DNA from: Sebastes aleutianus
Lineage: Eukaryota; Chordata; Actinopteri; Perciformes; Sebastidae
Reading direction: 5' to 3'
DNA length: 64,000 nucleotides
Assembly (NCBI GenBank): GCA_916700875.1
Contig: CAKAKS010000062.1
Location: 16,099,460-16,163,459, forward strand
Below, piece by piece: positions 12,342-25,409 of the stretch (the stretch's first letter is position 1; every line of letters starts with the position of its first letter). The notes below the pieces were generated by a model. It had not been told where the DNA came from. It ran no database searches and worked only from the letters and a program-made list of their open reading frames with translations. The translations under genes and the position numbers were made by a program.

Positions 12342-13664
12342 GGCTGGCCATCAATAGTATGATATGAAATAATATCTAAGGAAAACCAGAAAACAGAAGC
12401 ACATAACAAAATAAAATAGTGTGTTTCATGACAACTGAAGCCCCCTCTAACACCCCAAAATATTCGAAGCATCTGCTCAAAGTGACGACTCAACTTGGAA
12501 AACTCTGATTCAAAAACTTTTTTCTTTTGCTTGATATATAGAGTGCTGAGTCCATTCAGTAGTTACAGTGGTATAGGGGGTAGGGATGTGGATGCTGAAG
12601 GGGTCGATTGGGGGGTTATGAGGAGTTCAGGAGCTGAACAGTTTGATGACAGAAGAAAGTGTTGGTCCTCTGAACTGGAACGCCTCTCTTGACCTCTCTG
12701 CACCCACCTGTCTCCTCAGCCACGCCAACGCTAACCAATGCTTAAAAACAGCAGGGTCATTTTCACAGCATGTGCTTAACAGAGACGGTGTATGACAGCT
12801 GAAGGGCCCTTGATTCATTGTCATGTTCAATTTGCACGACGGGGCTCGTTGGGAAGAGACGCCGCCCGACACGCCAGGTTTGTCCGCCGAGGCTGAGCCA
12901 AGGCATCATGGTCAGGGTTCCCTCCATGTGTGAACGCGCCAAGGCCTGCGATGGAGAATGGATGAGGAGCACCCACAAGACGAGCAGTAATGTGATCATC
13001 CATAACGTGCTGGGCAAATATCCCATAATTACTGCACGCGTTGGAGTCCAAACGTACATTAGCATTGATCACTACAGCACAAAGCTACCTGGTTGAACCA
13101 AGTGATGACACCAATCACAGCCTTAATGGATCCCACTTAGCACCAGTGGCTAGTTACCCCAGAGTGATTACTTCCCCAGTAAATTAGAGGCACACATCTG
13201 TCACGAGATGTTACAGATGCTTTGCGTGCCCATAGATCAGCATTACATACCGGCAGAGGGACCGTTGTGGTCGACTGTAGCTGACTGAAAGGGAGTTTGG
13301 TTTTGCTTTGCAGGTTATTCTGTTTCATGGTAAATACAAACAAGCTTCCCTCCACCGTGCTGGGTCTAAAAGTAAATGGAAAAACAGTTTGCATTTTTTC
13401 AAATGACTCTGGTCACTTAGGGGAGCGCTGAGCCGTTACACGCAGCCTTAACGACTTCCCCCCTCTGGCTGTTAGCAGAACAAGTCGATGGATTTACAGT
13501 TTGTGGTGTGTGAGTGTCGGATTTGGAGAGAAATGATCCGGATTATTATTCTCCTCAGAGGCAGGGCGGTTAGAAACAAAAGATGTTTGAATATTTGCGG
13601 AGGGGTTCAATATAGAGAAATAAAAACAGTGTACGATGGTATTGATCAATTCTACAATAAATAC

Positions 13665-14009
13665 TAAGGCTGCACGATTTAGAAAAAATATTGAATTGCA
13701 ATCATTTTGACTGCTATTGCGATATGATTTGTGATATTAAAGGGAATGAGAATTTCCATTATTTTAATTTTCATTGAAAAAACATATTTAAATGATCATG
13801 GTGTGATTTTTGCAAGGATCTGTTCCAAACAAAGATGTTTTCTTAAGCCTGTAGAATATGATGTGTAGGCCAGGACATCTCCGCAGCTCAAAAACATTTA
13901 ATTTGAAATGCTATGTCGACACACATCTCGCCATATATTGCAATTTTAACAAAATTGCAGTAGGCCATATAGCAATTTCTATATAATTTGGATTAATTGT
14001 GCAGCCCTA
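13665..14009. mobile_element. hAT-like MITE, 345 bp, with perfect 8-bp TSD
   Basis: The termini TAAGGCTGCAC (left) and GTGCAGCCCTA (right) are inverted repeats with one mismatch. The flanks carry identical 8-bp duplications, ATAAATAC, at 13657-13664 and 14010-14017. An 8-bp TSD with TAGGGCTGCA-type ends points to the hAT superfamily. The interior is AT-rich and non-coding, so any mobility would depend on a transposase elsewhere. Confidence 0.85.
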
Positions 14010-14029
14010 ATAAATACTGTCGATCGAAC

Positions 14030-14100
14030 TAGTGTTTAGGATTTGGCGGCATCTAGCGATGAGGTTGCAGATTGCAACCAGCTGAAACTTTTCCTGTCTG
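14030..14100 (+). repeat. Partial copy of the 35.7-kb MITE
   Basis: The stretch ggatttggcggcatctagcg then atgaggttgcagattgcaac matches the left third of the element at 35731-36023. It stops after about 70 bp. Confidence 0.6.
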
Positions 14101-14643
14101 TTTTAATTGTGTTAACATATGTCTCATGCTTCATCTTTATACTATCCACATAGTGTTTGTGGCTGCCATTTCAGTGGTAGCTCAAGCATTTTAAGTTGCC
14201 TGCACACGTCTGTGCCTCAATTCCCACTGCCTAGAAAGAAATTTGCATCCATTCTTGGTTTTCCATTTACTTTGTTAGAATCCATTTTGCATTCAGGCTG
14301 AACTCGCCTTTGAAACGCAGCTTTAAAATATTACACAAAATGTGAGTAAAACACATTTTCCCACAAGGAATTGAGTGCATAATGAAGACACGCTTTGTGA
14401 CAGTCACATGCAGCATGCTGGCACTGAAATAGCTGGATGATTCATTCACAATTTGCTCCGAGAAAATCACTACAGAGAGTGAAACCAAACCCAGCGGTGG
14501 AAGAAATACTCAGATCCTTTACTGAAGTAAAAGTACTAATACAACAATGTAAAAATACTCCATTACAAGTATGCATTCAAATTCATACTTTTTTGGATTG
14601 TTAATAATGATGCAACAATGCATAAACTAAATGTAGTTTAGTC

Positions 14644-14720
14644 CAGTGGTTCCCAACCTAGGGTTCAGGCCCCTTCAAAGGGTCACAAGGTAATAAAAAG
14701 GGTCGCAAATGATACGTCTC
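14644..14720 (+). repeat. hAT-type terminal fragment (cagtggttcccaacc)
   Basis: It begins cagtggttcccaacctaggg and continues with a 'gggtcacaagg' phrase, the start of a common fish hAT-derived repeat. The other end is not present. Confidence 0.5.
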
Positions 14721-16099
14721 CTCTATACGATAAACATCCCAACCACGGAGGGACCAATTATTAATCTCTGTAGGATTTCTGTTTATGTCAAAATCAAATC
14801 TGACACTGATGTGAAAATGTTCCCACACCTCTCTGCCAACCAGCCCACCTTTCCAGGCCACTCTCGCCCTTTTAATTGGCAAGCAAAGACCAGCATCCAA
14901 CACCAATTAGGAGTCAGCTAGAACAAGAGGAGTTAACAAAGTTCAATCCAGAGGACGGCCAACATGCAGCCGATCGGCGGCGTTCCCACGGCCGTGAAAC
15001 ATCCAGTGTCTAACACATGCCAAGGAGCATTAGCAGAGATTTAACCAACACTGTTCCCATCTTCCCTCGAGAGGGGAACACGAGCGCCGCTCGCCCACGA
15101 CATGAAACAAAGCAGGCGGCTGCAGCCAGAAGAGAAGGACGAGAGTAAATCTCTGGACAATTTCAGAGGCAGGAGCAACATTTCAGAGGGACAAATATTG
15201 TGTCGGGTCTCCCTAAATATCGGCAATAAAAACAGACGTATATCCTTTGGTCCTTGGAGAGCTTTCAGACAAACTGGCTCAGATTACTGAGACAGCAAGG
15301 GCAGTACTGTTTATCAAACGGACACACTTGTGGATCATGGCGGCGTAGCGAGCTGTTTGGTCGGGATATTAAAGTGATATTTCACTTTCCTCCACCACTC
15401 TTACTTTTTAGCATGCGATCCAGCTGCATATCCCTCCAGGTGATGGAGTTCATGTCATCCTCGGCTGGTTCAGTCATCCATATGAACAGATTTCTCTCAG
15501 TTTTTGTTACTGCTGATCAATACAAAAAAAGGAAACTAGCCTTCATGAAAGCTGTGGGGGAAAAGCTGACTGATTTGTTGTCTGATTTTCAGACTACTGT
15601 GGGTTTTAATATTTAGTTAAAAAGATAAATAAACAAAAGGTCCCAATGTTCCAGCTCCATTCTGATTCTTGGAGCTGCAGCTTTTTGTGCAGTGGAGCCC
15701 AGAATCAGCTCGTAAATGTGATTTATGGTCCCATGTAGTCTTTCATCTGGAGCTGTGAAGTTGCTGACAGGATCAGGTACGACGTTGAGAGACAGCAGCA
15801 GAGAATCGAGTCACTGCATCATGTGTAGACTCAATAACATGATTAATAAACTAGAACTGACTGTTTGATAAACCTCTCAACCAAATAGCAACCTAAAATC
15901 ACAGCTTAGCAACCGAAACTCAGCACGTCAGACCTGTTGAGCTCTGGATTTCTCCACATGTCAAAGCTGTAAAGTTTATTTAATACCTACATCAGTTTGT
16001 AGGGTTACAGGTTAGTATTAAACCACTGTGTGCAAGCCAGGTGTTATTGTTAACGTCATCGGCTCTGGCCTGCTCTTTATTGGATTTGGGAAGGTTTAC

Positions 16100-16235
16100 A
16101 CTGAGACAGTGACTACATTTACATGCACAAAATATTCCTGTTTCAATATTAAGACAATATTCGTACTAAGCTGTTTACATGGCTAATGGAAATTAATATT
16201 CCACTAATATTCCCGTTTACGTGCAGCCGTGCATA
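16100..16235. repeat. MITE-like repeat (tttacatgcac)
   Basis: It contains gactacatttacatgcacaa and, inverted, ttcccgtttacgtgcagc, flanking repeated 'aatatt' motifs. This arrangement is typical of a short fish inverted-repeat element. The boundaries are approximate. Confidence 0.4.
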
Positions 16236-16464
16236 CTTCGATTAACGTAGCCGGTGGCGGATTTGTTCGGCATGATACAGCATGATGTTCATTTAGTAAA
16301 TTATGGTCCCATTTAGAGTCAAATAGATCATAAAGCAGGAGATACTTTAGGGCGTGGCTACCTTGTGATTGACAGGTCGCTACCACGCTACCGGTCTGGG
16401 AGATGTCCGTGTTTTCATCTTACAACTTTGACCCTTTCGCAGTGTGTTTTCAGTTCATGAAAGT

Positions 16465-16668
16465 GAATTTAACATTTTGGTCGCCTAAAAATGTCTTATT
16501 CAGCGTTCGGTTGTGCTTAGCTCCACCCTCTCGTGTCACTTCTGGTTGCAAATAACCAATATGGCAACGGCCAAAATGCCAAACTCGAGGCTTCAAAACC
16601 ATAGTGCACAAACCAATAGGTGACGTCACGGTGACTACGTCCACTTCTTATGTACAGTCTATGTTTAG
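16465..16668 (+). repeat. Dispersed repeat ending tgacgtcacggtgactacg
   Basis: It contains tggcaacggccaaaatgcca, aaaccaataggtgacgtcac and a terminal tatgtacagtctatg. I recall this phrase from many teleost introns. It is non-coding. Confidence 0.5.
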
Positions 16669-19076
16669 ACTATATGTTTCAACAATACTGAAAATATAAG
16701 TGACGGTTGTCATTTCAGTGGACACAATTGAGGCCATTGTTTAAAAAATTACTAAGAAATTGCATTTGTAAGTCTGCCACCATTATTGTAAACTGCATAC
16801 ATGCAGAGAACAGAAACTTTGACAGTCATAGCGGTCAATTAAGACTATATAAAGATTATATATTCTGTGAAACACCTGTGCTTCACCTTGAGCAGAGGTG
16901 GCTGTCTGCATGCAAGCAAGTGGACGTTAACATCAGAGAAGCGACCGTTGGGTGAATTCCTGCCACTTGACGACACAAGTGGTGCGTGATTAAGCAGCCT
17001 TATTGACGAGTCGATTGGGGGAGAACAAATTGGAGGCCGAGGTTGGCGTTAATGGGCCAAAGTCGTGGAGACATGGTAGTGGGATGGGGATGGGTGAGGG
17101 GAGAAACGTTTCACCTGGAGACTAATTAGATATGACATCCAAAGCCTGCTATCAATTTGTACCCTACACACACGGGCTACGACAAGGCTGACCCAGACCA
17201 AGGGCAAGAAGAAGAAAGGAAAGCTTATTGAAATGTAGAAGACGGAAAAAATTACAGTCCTGTGATATGAGGACTCCTTTACTCTCAAAACTAAAAGTCA
17301 AAAAGGTTAGTTAGTTATCCATCAACAAAAAATCAAGGGAACACTTAATCCGACTCATCAGGAGCATGCCCAGATGTTGTCGGGAGTGCATACAGGCACT
17401 CGGGGGCCATACACACTACTGAGTCACATTATGAGTTGCCGTGATGAAATTCACGCAAGTTGGATCAGCCTGTGATTTCAATTTTTTACTTTGATTTTCG
17501 GTGTGATTTTGATTCCAGCCCTCAATGGGTTGATCATTTTTGGTTTCCATTGACCGTCGTTACGTCATTTTGTTCTCAACAAATTATACAATGTACATCA
17601 GTAAAGATATTCAACTTTAATAATTCGTTCATCAAGATCTGATGTGTGATTTAAGTGTTCCCTTGAGCACCCAAGAATTACCCAAATAGCTTTGGTGCTC
17701 CATTTTGACTGTTTCCTTACATTTTTTAGACTTTCATGAACATTTTTGAAATGATTAAGCAAAACAATAATCAACCAACTAATCTATGAAAATGTATTTA
17801 CTTCAAGTTTTTTTGCGGTCATTATTTATTTCACAACGCTATAGAATAATGACACCATTGGTGTTTAGATTGGTTCCCTATAAGCCTCGCTTTCACTCTG
17901 CAGTTCTGTCTGCCACCAGGTACGACCTCCCGGGAAAATGAAGGCTCCATTATGGCACAGTGCATCAACCATTGCACAACCTATCTGTATCTGCGTGAAA
18001 TATGAATCTGCAATGGTAATCCTTCTGTTGGTAGTTAAGGGGTCTTCTCTTCATCTATTTATTCTAAACTTAATCTGGGAGTATTTTTCCAGGGAATCCC
18101 ATGCTGGGAACACCAGGAAACACACACAAAAGAGATACGAGACACCCAATGTTTAGAAGAGCAAATGTTCCGATTTGAATAATTGGATACAGATTGAAAA
18201 CCAGCTGTTTTAACATTTGACAAATGGTTGCAGGTTGTGACTATCCTCAGCAGTAATGGCGACTGCATGAAGACAACGATGACCTTGAGCTCCCTCTCTT
18301 CCCATGATCCTTGCGGTCTTATAGTCTGACGTCATACAGTATGAAGGAGCTGTAGAGGGTTAAAGCTTGTATGACTGAACCCTCAGAGAAACCCTGGCGT
18401 TTACAACAATAACAACAGTGTTGCGCTGCTGTTACCAATGCGGGAAGCAGCAGTGGAGGACGGGGACGGGAGGGACAGATGGCTTCAGATGAAAGAGGAG
18501 GATAGGGGGGGGTACTGTAAGTCATCAATTCATTTGAACTGCGGCCTGAATCCCAAATGATGCTCCTGTTAAATATCAAAGACTGCTGCAACAGATTGAA
18601 CGATGAGGAAATGAGAGTGTAATTGGGAGCGCGGACATGCAAATTAAAGACGGCTTCAATTACTAGAAACTTGTCTCTTCAGAATATCGGTTGTGTATCG
18701 CTGCAAGAGTTGCTTTAAACGTTGTGGGAAAAGATCAATCTGACCAAGATCACTGCAACAATATAATAAGATCTTAACTTAATCTGCCGTCCTCGTCAGC
18801 GCAGTGATCGAGACTTAGTGAATCAATAGATGCCTAGTGGCTGCGGCCAGAGGCAGACGGGACCTGAGGCCGTGGATTTGTAAAAGAGGAAGAGATCAGT
18901 CACTCTGGGAATGCTGGAAAGTCAAAAACCTGTATGACTGATACAGTAGAGAACATCTTAATCTGCTCTGAGTAACAACAAGACACTGGGATAAGCTGCA
19001 TGATCTCAGGAATCTTCTCAGCTCAGTCGAGCATGTGGACACGCTCATGCATAAATCCAGGCCTTAATACACCGAT

Positions 19077-19098
19077 ACACACACACACACACACACAC
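19077..19098 (+). repeat. (CA)n microsatellite
   Basis: About 11 CA units with a short CA-rich continuation. Confidence 0.9.
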
Positions 19099-19611
19099 TA
19101 TACACACAAACAAAACAGCATGAGGGGAGGATGAGATGAATGATGCTTGTGGGTAAACTGGGTCACTGCAGCAGTGAAACTGGAAAAACATGTAGTGATG
19201 AAATCAGAATATGAATGAATCAAAAGTATGAATGAAAATAAGGTTAAGTGTTGTGAGAGTGTAAAAACAGCAGAACACACTGAGGCATGAAAAGATATTA
19301 CTGAATATGAAAATACAAGTCTAGAGCTCCTGTAGCGCCCCCTAGAGGCTGCAGTGGCCATTACACCTGACTTGAATTGTGTTGGACAGAAGTCTAAAAC
19401 CAGAAGTGACCACCTTATAAAGATGAAAATGTAAAGTTCGTCCTGAGGATGGCGCTAGAAAAAAGGCCACGTGATCATAAAATCAAAAGAGTCAAGACGC
19501 TTGAGAACATGAATGTTCTCAGGAAGTGTGATTATCTTTAGTAGAAAGTCAGCATTTTGTCCCAAAGGTGGAAAATCATGACAAGTACAACCAAGTACAA
19601 AAAATTGAGGT

Positions 19612-19850
19612 GACAAAGTCAAAGGGACCCCTTTGGAAATGGCCATGCAAGTTTTTCCTCCCCAAAATGTAGCCCAACTATGGAGCGTTATTTAGCCTCC
19701 TTCACGACAAGCTAATATGGCATGGTTGGTACCAATGGATTCCTTAATTTTAAAACTGAGCCCACTACAACCTCCAAAAGATTGAATAGCGGCCAGGTCG
19801 GACCGTCGGATTTTTAAGAAGTTAATTAAAAATCGATACAGTGCTTTGGA
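19612..19850 (+). repeat. Dispersed repeat (agggacccctttggaaatgg)
   Basis: This is the first of three visible copies of one family (others near 21565-21800 and 41826-42215). Shared phrases are atggccatg...gtttttcctc, gacaagctaatatggcatgg and accaatggattcctta. Confidence 0.6.
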
Positions 19851-20009
19851 GAAATACTTGTGTATTGATATTTTCTTAAACCCCTATCTTTTATGATTCT
19901 GAATGACTTCAAACATAAAAAAAAAATTAATAAATATATAAATTGTATGTCATTAATAAAGTTATGGTGACACACATGTCGCAATAAATCATAGAGCGCT
20001 TGCGATGAT

Positions 20010-20305
20010 TGGCAGCACAACGTTTCCTCATATAACGGTTTGTATGATATCTTCCGAAAAGCTATTCCTCATTTTTCGTGCGTTTTCCTACGAATGTCCA
20101 GCAACACGTGTCAATTTCCGCTCGTTACATGCATACAGTCTTTTCAAAATAAACTTCCGTTTTCACAGGAAACAACTGGGTTAGGTTTAAGAAACAAAAC
20201 TACTTAGTTAGGTTTAGGAAATGAATGTTGTTTGGGTTAAAATAACTCCGGAAGTGGCGTAACTTAAGTACGGAAGTTACGTAACAAATAAATCTGTGTT
20301 GGCTT
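20010..20305 (+). repeat. MITE copy (family of 2.3 and 12.0 kb)
   Basis: It contains tttttcgtgcgttttcctac, gaatgtccagcaacacgtgt, ccgctcgttacatgcataca and ggttaggtttaagaaacaaa in the same order as the inverted copy at 2.3 kb. Confidence 0.6.
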
Positions 20306-21564
20306 TTGGTTTCACCCGGGACACGAACAGAGGTGGGCGCTTGTCGCTGTTTATACTTCCTGGTTCAGGATTACGTGGCTTATAAACACTTTGATTTTGT
20401 GTGATATATATATATACGAATTACAATGCATCACTGTATTAGGTATAACTACAAACAGTGTATGAGAATAGCCTGGGCTGCGTGCAAAACCATGCAAATA
20501 GGCTGTCCACTGTTTTCTAGATCTGGGCACAAAAAAGATAAAATGTAGGTATCGTTTGACAGGAGAAGTTTTGATGCAACTTGGTTCTGAGTTATTTTGG
20601 TGGATACCTTAAAGAAACAAGGATCCAAACACCTTGGATTCTGCAGAAATAGAAATGGACCCAGTTCAGACTAGATTAGACTGAATGTAATTGAGACCCA
20701 ACCCATCATGGGTGAATAGGAAGTAAAAGTACCTCTAGTGATAAGCCACCCAGATTCTGACCCGTCTTGTCTCATAATCTGTTTAGTTAGTAGATAATGA
20801 CCTAAACAAAAGCCAGAATAGCACCTAGTACTGTGTTTCCCTGAAGGTTAGCAGAAGTGGTGGTCCGCCTCCATTAGAAAAGACCCTGGTATTTACATTA
20901 TGTGCCGTTTCCTCCAGACAGAGACACCATACATCATAAATCTAGTACATCATGTACACAGACAGTTGGTGTAAATGACAGTGTAGCCAATGTCAGTATG
21001 GGACACTGAGGTTGGTCGGTGACAACAGTGGCCTCATGTCTGCCGTCTCACTGCGGCTGTTTCAGCATCATCACTCTGCAGGGTTTAAGCCGCTGTCACT
21101 TTCCCCGTTTTGCATTCCGACTGCGAGTCCTAATGAGGAGCGTGGAGGTGACTGTCGCTGTCCGATCCACATCAATCCAAACTTTGTCACTTAATCCTCA
21201 GTGGACGACGGGCTCACGAAGAAATGCGGCAGTACCTTTGACCTTCATTTTATTATGTTATACAGATGCTGAAAAGACAGAAATGTTCTGTCCTGTTTTA
21301 TATAATATACAGAAACAATTTACGAGTTGTCGACGAGTGAATCAGTCAAAGCCAGAGATGAACTGTGACTGGCCACCTGGCAGTGGGCTGCAGCAGCTGT
21401 CAGTATGCACACTGAATCCATATATATTATGGGATTTACTGATGCATTAACTGGAATTTTATTGTTATAGCTGATTGAGGAGGCGGTCATTTTAGCTACT
21501 TTTGATACTGTTGGGCAGCTTAATCTATAACAATGCATCATACTGTGTAAATGTATCACACGTA

Positions 21565-21800
21565 TTATTTATCCTCCTTCATGACAAGCAAGTATGACAT
21601 GGTAGTTACCAATGGATTCCTTAGTTTAGTTTAGTACTTAGTCTAGTTTCATATGATACCAGTATTTTCACTCTAGCTTTAAAATTGAGCTTGCTACGAC
21701 CTAAAAATCGCAAGTTGCATTAATGCGTTAAAGAAATTAATGGCATTAAAACAAATTTGTGTTTTATTATCATGTTAACTTTGACAGCCTTAATGCTAAC
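21565..21800 (+). repeat. Dispersed repeat, second copy of the 19.6-kb family
   Basis: It carries atcctccttcatgacaagc, accaatggattccttag and, at its end, aatcgcaagttgcattaatg and gttaactttgacagcctta, which is the fuller 3' end of the family. Confidence 0.6.
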
Positions 21801-23394
21801 TGTAAAAGAAGAAAATAACATATTGTATACCAGTGGCAGTCCAAGAAAAATATTTGGCCCCTGACAAAAGTTTTCAATTTTTAATTTGTATCTAAACTTT
21901 TATATTTTTTAATAAATCTACTGTAGATTTTAAATACAAAGCCCAATTAAAATCCCAATAAATATGACCTTGCAACATCTAATAATAATAAGAAATGATT
22001 TGCAAGTCAAACAGGTGGCAGTCGAACAGAAATTGCATGCTGATTTCTTGTTTTTGTTCCAAAGCAACAACAATAGTTCATTCAACCATAAATGAAGCAG
22101 GTCCTGTTTAATGTGTGAGGATAAGCTATCAATTAGATTTCTACTCTCGGAGTGCAACACAAAGCTTACATTGGTCTGTTTTTGCCAAATGAGTATCAAT
22201 ATAATGCTGCTGTAACTCTGTTAGCACAAACTTAGTGATGGGAAATTGAAATCAATCTGTGTTTTTCTTAAATTAAATACTATAACAATCAAAACAGTGA
22301 CATCCAGGCCTTTGTCTCCACGTATAAAGGATAAAAAAAAGACATTTTAATACATTGAGGAAAGGAGAGGTGAAAGATTTTAAAACTCTAAATTAGCATT
22401 TCTCACAGTATTGTTTTTCTTTTGAGCCAATTATTTCAAATCTCTTCATTTTTAGAATAAAGACACGTTCGTCTGCACAGCTTAATGCTCAGAATAGCTG
22501 ATGTGTGTGATTTCAACCCTCTGCTCTGCCATCCAGCACAACGCACGACTTCTGGCTCATGTATAATGAGTGAAGAATACACTGTGAATGATGATTAGCA
22601 GTCGCCCTCAGGAGGGCACTTTAAATATTAAACAATTAACTTTGTTAACCTTCCCACAGGTTTCCTACAGGTGTGGCAGCGATTTCACCCCAGTGAACGA
22701 ACCCAGACGTGGACGAGAATTTTAAAAATGATGCACTTAATGACGGAAAGCGGGACCTGGATTCAGATATGCAGCACTTCATGTGTGGTTTGATGGTGTC
22801 ATTTTATGGGTGATTAACAGAATTATTAACAACACTTCAGCATTAACTGCATCCTCGTCCTGATTAATTCAGGATTTATGGAAATACAGGGACAAATATT
22901 TGTCCTCTACATTATTAAACATCGCTGACACTGAAGGATCAGGCTGTGCAGGAACCTGCATGGTTATCTTCAGGGTCCTCTATGAAAAGATATTACTCTC
23001 ATATAATTTTATTAATGACTCGCGCTCATAATGTGTAAAAACACTAAACACACCTGAAGTGCAGATTCTAACCTTTAAAAAAGATGCTCATGCTGCATAA
23101 CTGTAGTATATATGCTTTTTACCAATGTAGTATGTTCTTAACTATTGTACATATTGTATTATTTTCATTATTCTAGGATGCCTAACAACATCAGGCAAAG
23201 GGACTCCCGATGAAAACTAGCCTCTCGGCTAACAGCCTTCGTTAATATAAGAGCAAATTGTGTTCAAAAGATCTGGGATCATTTTCTCGTCACAATAACA
23301 TACTTGGTATCGCTGGAAACTAGAAATTCCGAGCTTTCCAACGCAAGATACCAAGATTCACAACACAGAGGTTGCGTCCGCAAGTCCCGGCTAA

Positions 23395-23560
23395 CATGCT
23401 ATTTAATACGATAAAACAGTATGTGAGATTTGCATAAATTGCATACTATTTCCGGTGAAATATTACAGTATGCAATGCTGGACACTACGGCGGCATAAGT
23501 ATCCCACAATGCAATGCGGTAGTGACAACGTTCATAACAGACGTTGACGAACAGCTCTGT
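23395..23560 (+). repeat. MITE-like repeat (tatcccacaatgcaatgcgg)
   Basis: It contains atttccggtgaaatattaca, gtatgcaatgctggacacta and tatcccacaatgcaatgcgg, a phrase I recall from dispersed fish elements. The boundaries are approximate. Confidence 0.4.
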
Positions 23561-25159
23561 AACGTCAATAACACTTCAATTTAAGTGCGTGTATTTTGCT
23601 TTGCTAGGTGTAATATATATTGACTGCAGTTCAACAATATGCTTTCTACCCAGGAGAGCAAGGAAACAAAATTGCGTCCTGCAGGGTTCAAAGGGCAATA
23701 AAGCCTCTGTTACTCAAAACAGAATCAGCAGCACCTAGTGGCTGCAGAATGAACTGAAAGTTTATTTTTCTCCTGTCAGAACACAGAAGACAACATTTGA
23801 TGAGTTCAGTTTTATCATGTCAGACAGTGTCAGATGGTTTGCTGGGCTGTGAACAGATACACCAGTTGCTCTTCTTCTTTTGTACTTCTTGAGTCGCTTC
23901 TCAAGGTGTGTTTACTGCCCCCAGTGGTGCATTTTGAATGCACTTGAAACTGTATTATTAAAATGCACCAGGTCTGAAATCCTTAAAGATTATCACTTCA
24001 AATCCTAAAGTTAAGCTCTACAGGTCTGGATTGCAGTATTTGAGGATTCCCATTGGAGGATATGACTTGTGTTAGTGCTAAGAAGCAACAACTTCAACCT
24101 GATATCACAGAATAATCATATCTGTAGTGGGTATGACAGAAATGGTGACTTAACTGTGATTCTGGCTTTAAAAATTTACTTTCTGGTTAATTTAATTTGC
24201 AGCAAAACTTCCACCCACCCCCAAACAGAGGGTGGGGGAAGCATTTATGATTACCTAAACTCGTTCAAACTCATGCATAGATTTGTGGAGGTAGAAAATA
24301 TTCCAGATATTTGCCCTGGAGCTGACAATAAACCAAAATGTTGTTCCTTTTAATCTGACCTTCCCATAATCCAAAGATTTCCATAAATTATTGGTGTTTC
24401 TTCCTCTCGGTTATTTTTGTCACAGTGTGAAATAAAAACAGAATTTGTATTTATAATACAGCGCCACTAAACTCTACAGTGAAACCAGGAGTGAAAATAA
24501 CAATAAACTGTAACAGCCAAAGGAAATCACCAGAGCTGTGGGTTAAATGATGCAGGAATAAACCAAATGTATAAATCTGGAGAAGTTCCACAAGAATTTA
24601 GGAATAATGCCTCACTTTCTGTTAAATTCATTTTGATTCCAAGCTGGCGAGAAGTTTCTTATTGTCAACAAATCTCATGAAAAGACCCAAACCAACAATG
24701 TGTCAGTCTGTCTCTCAATACTGTCTGCAGCTCTCAGCTCCAAGCCCACATATAGAATATCACCAAACTTACTGTATCCTTCAACATGTTCATAACATAT
24801 ATGAGTAACAAAATATGAGTATATGATTCTGTGATCAAGATACTTGTTGAAACCTTGAAAATGAAGAACTTTGTTAGCACACGACACGAAGCAGCTACCA
24901 GCAGAACGACTCTTTTAAAGGCCAGAAATGAAAAGAAAACAGTGAAAAGGTTGAGGAGGTCCCTGAGAAAACAATTCCTGTCACAAAGTGGAGTTTGCAG
25001 CTGCGTTTGTCTGGAGGACGATTCCCCTGACGACGTGACAGAGAGAGAAAATACCAGCAGCAGGTCCGATGACGGCTGCTCTGTCTCAGACTGTTTGCTC
25101 TGCCTGATCCTCGAACCGCCGACGCTCCTGTGACTTCTGGGTAGACAGAGACAGCGTCC

Positions 25160-25272
25160 GCATAGAGCTCTGCAAACAGTCCACACAGAGGAGATGAAGG
25201 CTACCTCTGGGTTCCCCATCCAATCCTTGTATTTATACTGGAGTTACCTGAACCACTGGGGCGGGCGGGCGG
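25160..25272 (-). promoter_or_regulatory. Possible minus-strand core promoter (GC box and TATA)
   Basis: Reading the minus strand, a tandem GC-box-like tract (CCGCCCGCCCGCCCC, 25271-25257) is followed about 20 bp later by GTATAAATAC at 25238-25229. A transcript start would fall near 25205-25195. The sequence beyond (25200 to 24820) is unusually free of stops on both strands, but its first ATG after that start (25163) opens only 25 codons. I recognise no product. Spacing and motif order fit a promoter; chance is quite possible. Confidence 0.3.
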
Positions 25273-25409
25273 CTGTTTTCCATTATCTCATAGCAGTGTT
25301 TGAATTATTGGTAATAATCAGAAGTGAATAAATGGTAGTTTTGTTTGTCTTCTCGTCAACACTACAAGCAGCAATACCAGGAGCCAAGCAATCGTCCCGC
25401 TCTGACAGC

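Noticed and set aside
15254..15616. 120-codon plus-strand frame
   Set aside because: No recognisable domain, no splice or promoter context, and the codon content looks like random AT-rich sequence.
24734..25219. 161-codon minus-strand frame as a protein gene
   Set aside because: Its first ATG lies about 10 bp from the TATA box, so it would precede the expected transcript start; the peptide matches nothing I know and the opposite strand is open too.
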